A stretch of DNA of 36,830 nt from positions 1 through 36,830 of the forward strand of contig NZ_JAQTPQ010000005.1 in NCBI RefSeq assembly GCF_028712645.1, read 5' to 3'. The stretch is from Flavobacterium sp. Its GTDB lineage: Bacteria; Bacteroidota; Bacteroidia; Flavobacteriales; Flavobacteriaceae. Shown piece by piece: positions 8,812 to 17,224 of this stretch. The notes beneath the pieces are model-generated. The model saw only the letters and a list, made by a program, of their open reading frames with translations, searched no databases and was not told the origin of the DNA. The translations under genes were made by a program, and so were the position numbers. Position 1 is the first letter of the stretch. Each line of letters opens with the position of its first letter.

Positions 8812-9666
8812 CTATCTAACGTCAATATTCTGTATCAAATCGATATATAAATTAATTTTGTCTTTGAGTTCTTTTCTTGGTGAAATAAAATCTAGAAAAC
8901 CGTGTTCAAGAACAAATTCGGCAGTTTGAAAACCTTCTGGCAAATCTTTTCCAGTAGTGTCTTTTACAACTCTTGGTCCTGCAAAACCTATTAATGCTCC
9001 TGGTTCCGAAATATTGATATCTCCTAACATTGCATAAGAGGCTGTTGTTCCACCAGTTGTTGGATCTGTACACAAAGAAATATAAGGAATTTTAGCTTCG
9101 GCTAATTGGGCCAATTTTGCAGATGTTTTTGCTAATTGCATCAATGAATACGCAGCTTCCATCATTCTTGCTCCACCTGATTTTGAAATCATTACAAATG
9201 GAATGTTGTTTTTAATAGAGTGGTCAACTCCTCGGGCAATTTTTTCACCCACAACGCCACCTATTGAACCTCCAATGAAGGCAAAATCCATACAGCAAAC
9301 TACTAAATCTTTCCCTTTTGATTTTCCAACTCCTGTTCGAACCGCATCATTCAATTTGGTCTTGGCCATTGTGTCTTTCAAACGCTCCGAATATTTTTTG
9401 GTATCTACAAAATGCAAGGTGTCTTTCGACGTCATTTTAGCATCTAATTCAACGAATTCATTATCGTCAAACAATATTTCGAAATATTCTTTGCTACCAA
9501 TTCTAACGTGAAAATCATCTTCTGGACTTACATATAAGTTGCGAGCAAGTTCATCCGCATCTATCACTTTTCCTGTAGGGGATTTGTACCAAAGTCCTTT
9601 TGGCACATCCATTTTGTCCTCGGTGGGAGTCGTAATTCCTTTTCCTGTTCTTTTAAACCAAGCCAT
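8812..9666 (-). CDS. accD: Acetyl-CoA carboxylase carboxyltransferase subunit beta
   Basis: AccD forms the carboxyltransferase with AccA, moving CO2 from carboxybiotin to acetyl-CoA to give malonyl-CoA for fatty-acid synthesis. The 284-residue protein starts [20 protein letters not shown] and keeps the crotonase-fold core: [54 protein letters not shown] and [11 protein letters not shown]. The N-terminal zinc ribbon has lost its ligands: where E. coli has KCDSCG and VCPKCD this protein reads KSPTG and VSPEDD. The fold region is present but no Cys remains there, so it probably does not bind zinc. The gene lies 102 bases downstream of fbaA and ends at the shared terminator. accA is not in the window. 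Confidence 0.94.
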   Translation of the reverse strand: MAWFKRTGKGITTPTEDKMDVPKGLWYKSPTGKVIDADELARNLYVSPEDDFHVRIGSKEYFEILFDDNEFVELDAKMTSKDTLHFVDTKKYSERLKDTMAKTKLNDAVRTGVGKSKGKDLVVCCMDFAFIGGSIGGVVGEKIARGVDHSIKNNIPFVMISKSGGARMMEAAYSLMQLAKTSAKLAQLAEAKIPYISLCTDPTTGGTTASYAMLGDINISEPGALIGFAGPRVVKDTTGKDLPEGFQTAEFVLEHGFLDFISPRKELKDKINLYIDLIQNIDVR

Positions 9667-9670
9667 AATT

Positions 9671-9702
9671 AAGTTGGAAGTTAGAAGTTAGAAGTTGGAA
9701 GT
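9671..9702. repeat. Heptamer tandem repeat upstream of accD
   Basis: Four tandem 7-bp units of AAGTTRG (AAGTTGG, AAGTTAG, AAGTTAG, AAGTTGG) plus a partial AAGT, only four bases from the accD start codon. On the accD sense strand it lies in the 5' leader. Copy number could vary by slippage. Confidence 0.8.
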
Positions 9703-9737
9703 AAATCCTTTTTCTAAATTCTTATTAATATTATTTT

Positions 9738-9767
9738 ACTTCGTACTTCGTATATTGTACTTCGTAC
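9738..9767. repeat. Heptamer tandem repeat downstream of fbaA
   Basis: ACTTCGT, ACTTCGT, ATATTGT, ACTTCGT, then AC: 7-bp units ending one base before the fbaA stop codon. It shares the 7-bp period, but not the sequence, of the array at 9671-9702, and both sit in the same 102-base gap. No terminator hairpin is visible here, so fbaA and accD may share a transcript. Confidence 0.75.
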
Positions 9768-9768
9768 C

Positions 9769-10836
9769 TTATAGTGTATTTACGTTATTCAAATCAGCAA
9801 ATGCTTGCTCTAATCTTGAGATGAATGTAACTTCACCTTCACGCAACCATTTTCTTGGATCGTAATATTTTTTATTAGGAGCGTCAGCACCAGTTGGGTT
9901 TCCAATTTGAGTTTTCAAATAGTCAATATTGTCAACCATAAAGTCACGAATTCCTTCAGTAAATGCAAATTGCAAGTCAGTATCGATATTCATTTTTATT
10001 ACACCGTAACTAATACCTTCTCTGATTTCTTCTAATGTAGAACCTGAACCACCGTGGAAAACAAAATCAACAGGATTTGGTTCAGTTTTGAATTTGTCTT
10101 GAACGTAATCTTGAGAATTTTTTAAGATTTTTGGAGTCAATTTTACATTACCTGGTTTGTAAACACCGTGAACATTTCCGAAAGAAGCTGCGATTGTAAA
10201 ACGTGGGCTTACTTTTGATAATTCTTCATAAGCATAAGAAACTTCAGAAGGTTGAGTGTATAATTTTGAACTATCAACATCAGAGTTGTCAACACCATCT
10301 TCTTCACCACCAGTTATTCCTAGTTCGATTTCTAATGTCATTCCCATTTTACTCATTCTAGTCAAATAGCCTTTGCAAATTTCGATGTTTTCTTCGATAG
10401 GCTCTTCAGATAAATCAATCATGTGCGAAGAGAATAATGGTTTTCCTGTTTCAGCAAAATGTTTTTCGGAAGCATCTAATAATCCATCAATCCAAGGCAA
10501 TAATTTTTTTGCACAGTGGTCAGTATGCAAAATTACTGTTGCTCCATAAGCTTCAGCCAAAGTGTGAATATGTTTTGCTCCAGCAATTCCACCAGCGATT
10601 GCTGCTTTTTCACCAGCATTAGAAAGTCCTTTTCCAGCGTTGAATTGAGCTCCTCCATTAGAAAATTGGATAATAACTGGCGCATTCAATTTTGCTGCAG
10701 TTTCAAGAACTCCATTTATTGTGTTTGAACCAGTTACATTTACTGCTGGAAGCGCAAAGCCTTTTTCTTTAGCATATTTAAAAATTTCCTGAACTTGGTC
10801 TCCTGTAGCTACGCCTGGTTTGATATTGTGTGACAT
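9769..10836 (-). CDS. fbaA: Class II fructose-bisphosphate aldolase
   Basis: A 355-residue zinc-dependent class II (type A) aldolase that interconverts fructose-1,6-bisphosphate with DHAP and glyceraldehyde-3-phosphate in glycolysis and gluconeogenesis. Metal-binding and catalytic signatures are visible: TVILHTDHCAKK (the Asp-His pair of class II enzymes), LEIELGITGGEEDGVD, ASFGNVHGVYKPG and FVFHGGSGSTLEEI, and the C-terminal NIDTDLQFAFTEG. The start at MSHNIKPGVATGDQ is usual for the family. It is followed by accD across a gap filled with short repeats. A -7 box lies at 10878-10885. Confidence 0.96.
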   Translation of the reverse strand: MSHNIKPGVATGDQVQEIFKYAKEKGFALPAVNVTGSNTINGVLETAAKLNAPVIIQFSNGGAQFNAGKGLSNAGEKAAIAGGIAGAKHIHTLAEAYGATVILHTDHCAKKLLPWIDGLLDASEKHFAETGKPLFSSHMIDLSEEPIEENIEICKGYLTRMSKMGMTLEIELGITGGEEDGVDNSDVDSSKLYTQPSEVSYAYEELSKVSPRFTIAASFGNVHGVYKPGNVKLTPKILKNSQDYVQDKFKTEPNPVDFVFHGGSGSTLEEIREGISYGVIKMNIDTDLQFAFTEGIRDFMVDNIDYLKTQIGNPTGADAPNKKYYDPRKWLREGEVTFISRLEQAFADLNNVNTL

Positions 10837-10877
10837 TTTAAATTTTTTAGTTGTTGTTTTTATTGTTTTATGGTTTG

Positions 10878-10885
10878 CAAAAATA
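10878..10885 (-). promoter_or_regulatory. Candidate -7 element of fbaA
   Basis: The minus strand reads TATTTTTG, matching TAnnTTTG, in the gap between the tamL stop and the fbaA start. Transcription would begin near 10871, giving a leader of about 35 bases. No -33 TTTG is seen at the right distance. Confidence 0.45.
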
Positions 10886-10899
10886 AGAATTAATTAGCA

Positions 10900-13455
10900 T
10901 TAGAAAGGATAATTTATTCCAAAATTAAAAACAGAGTGTGCAAAATTATATTCATTAAACCATCTTTTGTTGATTTCATTGGCGGGATTGTAGGTTTTAA
11001 ATCCAAAATCAAAACGAACTATAAAAAAACTAAAATCATATCGCAGCCCAAATCCTGAACCTAAAGCGAGTTCTTTTAAGTCTTTCATTCCAGAAAAAGT
11101 AGCTTTTTCATCAGTTACATTGTCTAAAACATTCCAAATATTGCCTGCATCTGCAAACAGCGCTCCTTTTAAAGCGCCTAATATTTTAAATCTATATTCT
11201 GCACTCATTGCAATTTTCATATTGGCTTCATTGAAATCATTTACGGCTCCGCTGCTTCCAGGACCAAGGCTGTAGGGTTGCCAAGCTCTATTGTCATTAG
11301 ATCCGCCCGAGAAATAACTCCTTGAGAATGGAATATTGTTCGAATTTCCGTAAGGAATTGCAATTCCAAAAAAGGTTCTTACTGCTAAAATTCTTTCTTT
11401 AGAAAAATCCCAATGTTTTATATAATCGAATTCTGTTTTTATGTATTCTGAATATTCTAAATTAAATATTTTATAATTACCATTTTGGTTTTTTGGTAAG
11501 CTTGCTGCATTTGAAATCAAAGATAATATAGAACCAGCTGATTCAATTTTTGTTCTAAAAAGATAAAAATTATTGTCCTGTAAATCTGTTTTGGTGGTTT
11601 TTGAAAAAGTAAAATTGGTAGCTAAAATAAAATCATCCTCGGTAAGCCTGATTCGTCGTTCTTCAATACTATTTATGGTTTTATAGTCGGCTGCGCTAGG
11701 AAAAATGGTTGGAGTAGTGCTTAATACATCATTTGTAAATCCTGTTGTTCCGCTTTCAATTATCAAATCGCCATTTGTGTTTACATAGGTAGAATTTGTG
11801 TTGTATATTTTTCCTAAATTATTTAATGCTTTATAAGAAGTGCCATACACATTAAAATAATTTGCTGGATTTAAATTTCGAACATATTGAATATTCAAAA
11901 GATCAAAACGAGCCGTATTATTCTTTTTAGGTGTCCAATTATAAGATATTGAGCCAGTTAGATTCTCTTTATTTAATCCAATGTTTCTTTGTGATGACAA
12001 TCCAGTTGAGATGAGTGTTGAGGGAATCATACTTTTGGGAATGATTTTTTCAGTATTAAAAGGAAACCATATTCGTGGAATATTTAGCTTTAAATCGATT
12101 CCATATTCAGAGACGTTAAAGAAATTATTTTGAGGATTTGCCAAATCTTTTGACGATCCAATATTTCCTCTTCCTGCAATTTCCAGTGTTTCGGCACCAT
12201 TAAACACGTTTCGAATCGTTTCGGAAATGCTATATGCAATTCCGAAGTCTTGAATATTTGAGTGAGTGACATCAAGTGAGGTTCCAAAACTGTATTTTTT
12301 TCTGGGGGTTAAGTAAATTTTCGCAATCAAGGATTGAGCGGTGGAATCTCTTTTATCTGCCGTATAAAGAATGGTTGGATAATTAAAAATTTTAAGATTG
12401 TTCAAATAACGTGAAGTCAAAACGGTTTTGTTGTCAGCAAATAAACCTCCTTTTGTAATAAATATGGCATCAGTAATTGCTCTTGGTCTGTATTTTAGCC
12501 TGTTTTGACTGTATAAATGGAAATTATTATAAGTTGTGCTGTCGGTAATTTTTGAATTTGTATTGGTTGGAGAATAATCAGTGTAAATGTTTACATCACT
12601 TATTTTAAATATTTTGAACGGTTCGGTTTTAGTTGAGTCGTTCGCTTGATACGAATAATCGTTTATATTTAAATTTACATTTACCTTGTTTTCAGTGTTT
12701 AGGGTATCTATAACAAAAGTTACATCAGTGGGTTGAAAATTATATACGCCATTATTTTTAAAATGATTTGTAATTCGGTTTTTCTCATTATCGAAGTCTT
12801 CTATTTTATATTGTTTTCCAGATTTTAAGAAAGAACCAGATTTAATTGACTGAAACATTGAATCCAAAACCTGAGTACTAATGGTTGCTTTAATAGTATC
12901 TAAAATATATGGTTTTCCTGTTGTTATAGAATATTTTATTTTAGCTTTTTTAGCACTAAGACTGTCTAGCTTATAATTTGCTTTTACATTAAAAAAACCA
13001 TCATTAAAATAAAAATATTTTAGACGAACAATGGATCTATCAGATTTTGTTGAGTCAATGATTATAGGAGCTTCCCCCGTTTTTTTTAAGAAATCGTGTA
13101 TTCCGTGATACCAAAAAGATTTTCCAAGTCTATCAACTTGTTTTGCCGACAGCAATTTTGACATTCGTTCATATTTGCCTGAGTGATTGGTAAATTTAGC
13201 TTGAAAAGTCGAGTCAGGATTTGGATTAGCTAGATTAAACAAATTTAATCGTAATCGATAGCCTAGGATGTTGCTGTTTGGTTTTTGATACAATTGATTA
13301 ATAACATCTTCAGTCTTTACGGCCTTATTATTTACCAAAATTTCATTTTTGGTAAGAAGTTGTTTGCCTTCTGGAACTCTTCTCACGGTATTACAAGCCG
13401 AGATAATTATTCCTATTACAATAAATGTTGCTATTTTTGTGCTAATCTTTTTCAA
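10900..13455 (-). CDS. TamL-like lipoprotein: BamA/TamA-family outer-membrane barrel protein
   Basis: An 851-residue Omp85-family protein. It begins with a lipoprotein signal ending in IIISAC (Cys21), followed by a TamA-like region with POTRA-type sequence (about residues 35-370; PEGKQLLTKNEILVNNKAV is the first) and a C-terminal surface-antigen (D15) beta-barrel ending in Phe. The N-terminal lipid anchor distinguishes the Bacteroidetes TamA homologue TamL from proteobacterial TamA; such proteins work with TamB in outer-membrane protein and envelope assembly. tamB is not in the window. The barrel includes GGSNDNRAWQPYSLGPG, a version of the conserved Omp85 turn region. The gene is divergent from an rRNA methyltransferase with only 36 bases between the starts. 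Confidence 0.88.
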   Translation of the reverse strand: MKKISTKIATFIVIGIIISACNTVRRVPEGKQLLTKNEILVNNKAVKTEDVINQLYQKPNSNILGYRLRLNLFNLANPNPDSTFQAKFTNHSGKYERMSKLLSAKQVDRLGKSFWYHGIHDFLKKTGEAPIIIDSTKSDRSIVRLKYFYFNDGFFNVKANYKLDSLSAKKAKIKYSITTGKPYILDTIKATISTQVLDSMFQSIKSGSFLKSGKQYKIEDFDNEKNRITNHFKNNGVYNFQPTDVTFVIDTLNTENKVNVNLNINDYSYQANDSTKTEPFKIFKISDVNIYTDYSPTNTNSKITDSTTYNNFHLYSQNRLKYRPRAITDAIFITKGGLFADNKTVLTSRYLNNLKIFNYPTILYTADKRDSTAQSLIAKIYLTPRKKYSFGTSLDVTHSNIQDFGIAYSISETIRNVFNGAETLEIAGRGNIGSSKDLANPQNNFFNVSEYGIDLKLNIPRIWFPFNTEKIIPKSMIPSTLISTGLSSQRNIGLNKENLTGSISYNWTPKKNNTARFDLLNIQYVRNLNPANYFNVYGTSYKALNNLGKIYNTNSTYVNTNGDLIIESGTTGFTNDVLSTTPTIFPSAADYKTINSIEERRIRLTEDDFILATNFTFSKTTKTDLQDNNFYLFRTKIESAGSILSLISNAASLPKNQNGNYKIFNLEYSEYIKTEFDYIKHWDFSKERILAVRTFFGIAIPYGNSNNIPFSRSYFSGGSNDNRAWQPYSLGPGSSGAVNDFNEANMKIAMSAEYRFKILGALKGALFADAGNIWNVLDNVTDEKATFSGMKDLKELALGSGFGLRYDFSFFIVRFDFGFKTYNPANEINKRWFNEYNFAHSVFNFGINYPF

Positions 13456-13475
13456 GTGTTCTCAAATATTTAATT

Positions 13476-13510
13476 CAAAAGTACATTTTTTATGGTTAGT
13501 AAAAACCAAA
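13476..13510 (-). promoter_or_regulatory. Promoter of the TamL-like gene
   Basis: The minus strand carries TACTTTTG at 13476-13483 and TTTG at 13507-13510 with 23 bases between, within the Bacteroidetes range. Transcription would begin near 13469, about 14 bases before the start at 13455. The -33 box lies inside the first codons of the divergent methyltransferase gene. Confidence 0.6.
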
Positions 13511-14220
13511 TAAAACTTATAACGAGTTTGCAGCAAAAAAAATATCGATTTGCCCATCAATTATTTTTTGCCGAAGGCATAAAGGTAATTCAAGAATTGC
13601 TAGAATCAAACTTTGAATTAGAACATTTGTACACAACTCAAAATGATTTTGAGGAAGTTCCGAATGCTAAAAAGACACTAATTCACGAAAGTGATTTGAA
13701 AAAAATTAGTGCCCTTTCGACTCCCAATTCCTGCTTGGCATTATTTAAAATCCCTGCCGAAAAAAACATAAAAGAATCAGGACTAATTCTCGCTCTAGAT
13801 TCTATTCGTGATCCTGGAAATTTAGGAACCATTTTGCGAATGTGTGACTGGTTTGGTATTGACCAGCTCATTTGTTCGAAAGAGACTGTTGCTATTTATA
13901 ATCCAAAAGTAGTTCAAGCAACAATGGGTTCCATCGCCAGAGTCAATGTTAATTATATAGATTTGGTTTCTTTTATTAGTAAAACTAAACTACCGGTTTT
14001 CGGCACTTTTATGGACGGAAAAAATATTTATAAATCCGTTTTTCCACAAGAAGGAATCATCATTATGGGAAATGAAGCCAACGGAATTTCGCCGGAACTT
14101 GAAAAAACAATCAAAAACAGGCTTACCATTCCTCGTTTTGGCAATCTCCAAAAAACAGAAAGTTTGAATGTAGCAACTGCCACCGCAATTGTTCTAAGCG
14201 AATTTAGAAGAAATAATTAA
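13492..14220 (+). CDS. TrmH/SpoU-family RNA 2'-O-methyltransferase
   Basis: A 242-residue SPOUT-fold enzyme that methylates a ribose 2'-OH in rRNA or tRNA using S-adenosylmethionine. The N-terminal substrate-binding domain (about residues 1-95; QQKKYRFAHQLFFAEGIKVI) is followed by the knotted SpoU domain with its three motifs: ALDSIRDPGNLGTILRMCDW, IIMGNEANGISPE and IPRFGNLQKTESLNVATATA. These hold the catalytic Arg/Asn and the SAM-binding knot. The exact substrate cannot be told; RlmB-like 23S rRNA modification is a possibility. It is divergent from the TamL-like gene and convergent with the next gene, with five bases between stops. Confidence 0.92.
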   Translation: MVSKNQIKLITSLQQKKYRFAHQLFFAEGIKVIQELLESNFELEHLYTTQNDFEEVPNAKKTLIHESDLKKISALSTPNSCLALFKIPAEKNIKESGLILALDSIRDPGNLGTILRMCDWFGIDQLICSKETVAIYNPKVVQATMGSIARVNVNYIDLVSFISKTKLPVFGTFMDGKNIYKSVFPQEGIIIMGNEANGISPELEKTIKNRLTIPRFGNLQKTESLNVATATAIVLSEFRRNN

Positions 14221-14225
14221 TCTTT

Positions 14226-14942
14226 CTAGTGAAAGGTAAAATTGATAAAAACAGCTCTGGTTTTCATCGATTCTATGTTTCCTGTCCAAGGACTATTGGG
14301 GTCATTATCGCGAATTAATTCGTCATTAATTCCAAAAACACCTCTTATAGAAGGAGAGAAAATAAAATATTCCGAAAAAATATCGATACCAAGACCCAAC
14401 TCATAATTCGTAGTCCAAGGTTTTACCCTGAAACGATTTTCTAAATTATCATCTTTTGATTTCGAATTACTCGACAAATTTAATGTTGCTGAAACTCCAC
14501 CTAGAATGTAAGGACGAATATTTCCTGTTCTGAGTGAAGAAAATTTAAGCAATAACGGAAAGTGAATATTAGTGCTGTTTACTTCCCTGATTTTCTGAGA
14601 AGATGTAGGTGTCGTTGCAAAATAGCTGTCGGGATAATTAAAAACTCTCAGCGTATAATATAAACCAGGTTCAAAACGCAAACTCACATATTCTTGAAGC
14701 TTCAAATCGGCTACAAGACCCACATTGAAACCAGTGTTTTTTTTTATGAGAATGTTCTCTCCAACGGTTTTGTAATTTATTTTGAAGTCATAGGAATTGA
14801 ATCCCAAGTAAAAACCAAAATATAGTTTTTGTTTCTGAAAATTTTCCAGATTAATAATTGGATCCTTACTAAATATACCTTTGGTTTGTGTATATCCTTT
14901 TATGGTCAAGGCAAGTAGAAGTAAGACAATTATTTTTTTCAT
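14226..14942 (-). CDS. sprT: PorT/SprT-family outer-membrane protein of the type IX secretion system
   Basis: A 238-residue secreted barrel protein: signal peptide MKKIIVLLLLALTIKGYTQ (cleavage near residue 19), then a PorT-type beta-barrel with alternating hydrophobic strands (FGFYLGFNSYDFKINYK, YVSLRFEPGLYYTLRVF, GNIRPYILGGVSATLNLS) and a C-terminal aromatic strand. PorT of Porphyromonas and SprT of Flavobacterium are needed for T9SS secretion and, in the latter, gliding. The position right after menG (ubiE), one base apart, is as I remember for flavobacterial sprT and supports the call over a generic barrel. A T9SS client is encoded at 31978-34965. Confidence 0.82.
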   Translation of the reverse strand: MKKIIVLLLLALTIKGYTQTKGIFSKDPIINLENFQKQKLYFGFYLGFNSYDFKINYKTVGENILIKKNTGFNVGLVADLKLQEYVSLRFEPGLYYTLRVFNYPDSYFATTPTSSQKIREVNSTNIHFPLLLKFSSLRTGNIRPYILGGVSATLNLSSNSKSKDDNLENRFRVKPWTTNYELGLGIDIFSEYFIFSPSIRGVFGINDELIRDNDPNSPWTGNIESMKTRAVFINFTFH

Positions 14943-14943
14943 A

Positions 14944-15675
14944 TTATTTTTTGGAAGCTGAATAAATTGTTGCTACACCAAATGTTTGCGGCAAAGCTAC
15001 AACATCTATAAACCCAATTTTTTTCAAAATATTGTTCAACGCCTCTCCATAAGGGAAGGCTGCCGCGGATTCTGATAAATATCCATAAGCAACATTGTCT
15101 TTTGAGAATAGTTTTCCAATGATGGGAAGAATATTTTTACTATAAAAAGTATAAACTTGCTTGTACGGAAATTTTTCTGGAACCGAAGTTTCGAGAATCA
15201 CAAAAACGCCATTAGGTTTCAAAACTCTTACTATTTCAGCTAATCCTTTCTCAAGATTTTCGAAATTTCTAACGCCAAAAGCAACTGTAATAGCATCGAA
15301 ATAACTGTCTTCAAAAGGTATATTTTCTGAATCGCCCAAAACCATTTCAATCGTGTTGGCTAAGTTTTTTTCTTGAATTTTTTTCTTCCCCACTTCAAGC
15401 ATTCCTGCCGAAATATCCAATCCGATAATCTTTTCAGCCTTGGTTTGTGCCATTAATATCGCCAAATCACCAGTTCCTGTTGCAATGTCTAAAACTGTTT
15501 TAGGATTAGATTTGCTTACAATTTGCAACACTTTTTTGCGCCATTTAACGTCAATTCCAAAAGAAATAACCCGATTGAGGTTGTCGTAATTGCCTGAAAT
15601 AGTGTCGAACATTGTGGCTACTTGTTCTTTTTTGCTTAAAGTGGAATCTTTATAGGGGGTTATGTTTTTTGACAT
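14944..15675 (-). CDS. ubiE: Demethylmenaquinone methyltransferase (MenG/UbiE)
   Basis: A 243-residue SAM-dependent methyltransferase of the UbiE/COQ5 family. In Bacteroidetes, which use menaquinone, it methylates demethylmenaquinone in the last step of menaquinone synthesis. Visible motifs are [20 protein letters not shown] at the N-terminus, the SAM-binding [16 protein letters not shown], and the UbiE signature [17 protein letters not shown], followed by [13 protein letters not shown]. The start codon has TACCTTTG about 16 bases upstream (15692-15699). It is separated from the SprT-family gene by one base and the two are probably co-transcribed. Confidence 0.94.
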   Translation of the reverse strand: MSKNITPYKDSTLSKKEQVATMFDTISGNYDNLNRVISFGIDVKWRKKVLQIVSKSNPKTVLDIATGTGDLAILMAQTKAEKIIGLDISAGMLEVGKKKIQEKNLANTIEMVLGDSENIPFEDSYFDAITVAFGVRNFENLEKGLAEIVRVLKPNGVFVILETSVPEKFPYKQVYTFYSKNILPIIGKLFSKDNVAYGYLSESAAAFPYGEALNNILKKIGFIDVVALPQTFGVATIYSASKK

Positions 15676-15691
15676 TTTTTAAAATTTGAGG

Positions 15692-15699
15692 CAAAGGTA
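15692..15699 (-). promoter_or_regulatory. Candidate -7 element of the ubiE-sprT pair
   Basis: The minus strand reads TACCTTTG, an exact fit to TAnnTTTG. Its position puts the transcription start near 15685, ten bases before the ATG. No -33 TTG was found at the right spacing. Confidence 0.45.
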
Positions 15700-15726
15700 A
15701 ACTAGATTTTTGGATAATATAAATTT

Positions 15727-15786
15727 AACCGCAGATTCACAGATTTTTTTTCTTCTATTTTTGATAAAATCGGAAAATCTGAGGTT
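15727..15786. repeat. Imperfect inverted repeat in the folA-ubiE gap
   Basis: AACCGCAGATT (15727-15737) pairs with AATCTGAGGTT (15776-15786), one mismatch in 11. The inner part is T-rich on the plus strand. It may form the 3' end of the folA transcript, or be a dispersed repeat of the 'CAGATT' type. The loop is long (38 bases), so a classical terminator is not certain. Confidence 0.4.
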
Positions 15787-15798
15787 GAATTAAGTAGT

Positions 15799-16284
15799 TT
15801 ATTTTCTTCTAACAAATGTTTGATAAGTATAGTCAAAAAGGTGTCTTTCGTCTTTTGGCTGAAATGATTCAGAAGTCAATTCCCAAATCGTTGGGTCGAT
15901 TTCTGGGAAATAGACATCAGCATCAAACGAATGATGCACTCTTGTAATGTCGAGTTGGTCAGCTAAATCAATGGATTGTTTGTAAATTTCGCCTCCGCCA
16001 ATAATGAATAAGTCTTCATTTTTTGGGCAGGCTGCAATAGCTTTTTCAAGATTTGGAACTACAATACATCCTTCGTACTCAAAATCTTTTTGTCGTGTTA
16101 TTATGACGTGTGTTCTGTTTGGTAAAGGTTTAGGGAAACTTTCAAAAGTTTTTCTTCCCATAATAATATGATGTCCTGAAGTAAGTGTCTTGAAGCGTTT
16201 GAAATCATTAGGCAAATGCCAAAGTAAATCATTGTTTTTTCCTAAAGCATTGTTTTCGGCGACAGCCGCAATGATGATGATCAT
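15799..16284 (-). CDS. folA: Dihydrofolate reductase
   Basis: A 161-residue enzyme that reduces dihydrofolate to tetrahydrofolate with NADPH, replacing the folate oxidised by thymidylate synthase. The catalytic region LLWHLPNDFKRFKTLT places Asp27 as in E. coli. GRKTFESFPKPLPNRTHVII and IIGGGEIYKQSIDLADQL are the NADPH-binding and conserved Gly-Gly segments. It starts three bases after the stop of a 2TM-domain gene and so forms an operon with it. thyA lies about 4.6 kb away with the sensor pair between them. Confidence 0.96.
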   Translation of the reverse strand: MIIIIAAVAENNALGKNNDLLWHLPNDFKRFKTLTSGHHIIMGRKTFESFPKPLPNRTHVIITRQKDFEYEGCIVVPNLEKAIAACPKNEDLFIIGGGEIYKQSIDLADQLDITRVHHSFDADVYFPEIDPTIWELTSESFQPKDERHLFDYTYQTFVRRK

Positions 16285-16287
16285 ATT

Positions 16288-16629
16288 TTATTGTGGTTTG
16301 TTTGAGGGTTCGTCTTCGACTTGTTTTTGCAATTGGTCAATTTTTCGTTGTTGTTGAGTAACAAGCCTATCAATCTGTTCTCTTTCCCAGTTTTTATTCA
16401 TAAAGCGATCTGTGATAAACACTTTAATGAAGTGCAAAATGAATAAGAAAGTCCAAACAGTAATTACCCAAATTGCCCAATTTGTAGTATAACCAAAAGC
16501 GTCAAAATGATTCGCCAAAGATAAAAAGATACTTCCTAAGAGAAATAAAACAAAATGAAAATAGAGCCTTTTTTTTTGATTTAACCTTTTTCTAGCATAT
16601 TCGTATTGCTCGTGCTGTTCTTTTTCCAT
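16288..16629 (-). CDS. 2TM-domain small membrane protein
   Basis: A 113-residue protein with two membrane helices (about residues 21-40 and 51-72), a charged N-terminus (MEKEQHEQYEYARKRLNQKK) and a C-terminal charged, Gln-rich segment likely to form a coiled coil. This arrangement, with the aromatic FxxHFxxxL turn, fits the '2TM domain' family common in Flavobacteria. The function is unknown; in some proteins the same domain is fused to LytTR regulators or kinases. It is co-transcribed with folA. A weak -7-like TACCTTTA lies upstream at 16648-16655. Confidence 0.78.
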   Translation of the reverse strand: MEKEQHEQYEYARKRLNQKKRLYFHFVLFLLGSIFLSLANHFDAFGYTTNWAIWVITVWTFLFILHFIKVFITDRFMNKNWEREQIDRLVTQQQRKIDQLQKQVEDEPSNKPQ

Positions 16630-16811
16630 TAATCAGAATTTAGTTCATAAAGGTAAAATTTATTTTGATTCGTCACTAATTTTGATTCGTGATTATTTAA
16701 CGAGAAAACGTTTTTGGTTTTGGAATATGAAAATTTTATCTATTTTAAATTAGGAATACGATTAAAAATTAAGGAAGTTTTTGCCATAGTCCTAAATCTT
16801 CATTCTAAATA

Positions 16812-16841
16812 TTGGATGTCCAAAAAAAAATATTTTCTTTG
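16812..16841 (+). promoter_or_regulatory. Weak promoter candidate for the CBM48 gene
   Basis: TTG at 16812-16814 and TTTCTTTG at 16834-16841 are separated by 19 bases. The -7 box has one mismatch to TAnnTTTG. It would start transcription near 16848, about 20 bases before the ATG at 16869. Confidence 0.3.
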
Positions 16842-16868
16842 TTACATAATTCTAAAAATGAAATAGTT

Positions 16869-17165
16869 ATGTCAATAAAGAAACAAGTTATAAAAACAAA
16901 ACCGGTTTGTAAAGTTACCTTTTCGGTAGAAGCTAAAGAAGCAAATGTTGCATCAGTTGTAGGAGATTTTAATAATTGGAATCCTGCTGATGGTGAATTG
17001 TCAAAATTGAAAAACGGAACTTTCAAAGGAGTTTTCGATTTACCAAAAGATGCGTCTTACGAATTCAAATACGTGATTGACGGTGTTTATGTAAACGACA
17101 GCGAAGCTGATTCTTACAAATGGAATGAATTTGCAGGAGCTGAAAACGGTGTTTTAACTGTTTAA
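16869..17165 (+). CDS. Small CBM48 / isoamylase early-set domain protein
   Basis: A 98-residue single-domain protein related to the glycogen-binding domain of AMP-activated kinase and the early-set domain of glycogen branching enzymes. The carbohydrate-binding core is visible as VVGDFNNWNPADGELSKLKN and YEFKYVIDGVYVNDSEADSY. No catalytic domain is attached, and it lacks a signal peptide, so it is likely cytosolic. The ATG at 16869 (MSIKKQVIKTKP) is preferred; the frame is open from a TTG at 16812, but that lies within the possible promoter. It stands alone between divergent and convergent neighbours. Its role is unknown; glycogen binding or a scaffold are guesses. Confidence 0.85.
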   Translation: MSIKKQVIKTKPVCKVTFSVEAKEANVASVVGDFNNWNPADGELSKLKNGTFKGVFDLPKDASYEFKYVIDGVYVNDSEADSYKWNEFAGAENGVLTV

Positions 17166-17224
17166 TCTTTACTTTTGTCCCGTCCTAAAAAAACGATAGA
17201 GATTATTAGATAAAATTAAATATT

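Noticed and set aside
12090-12287. Open frame inside the TamL-like gene and similar antisense frames across the window
   Set aside because: These are shadows of well-supported genes, have no family motifs and lack promoters.
16812-16868. TTG-started extension of the CBM48 protein
   Set aside because: Uses a TTG start, adds 19 residues unlike the domain, and overlaps the possible promoter; the ATG at 16869 is better.
17170-17177. TACTTTTG on the plus strand, an exact -7 match
   Set aside because: It lies just after the CBM48 stop codon and no plus-strand gene follows before the terminator at 17225.
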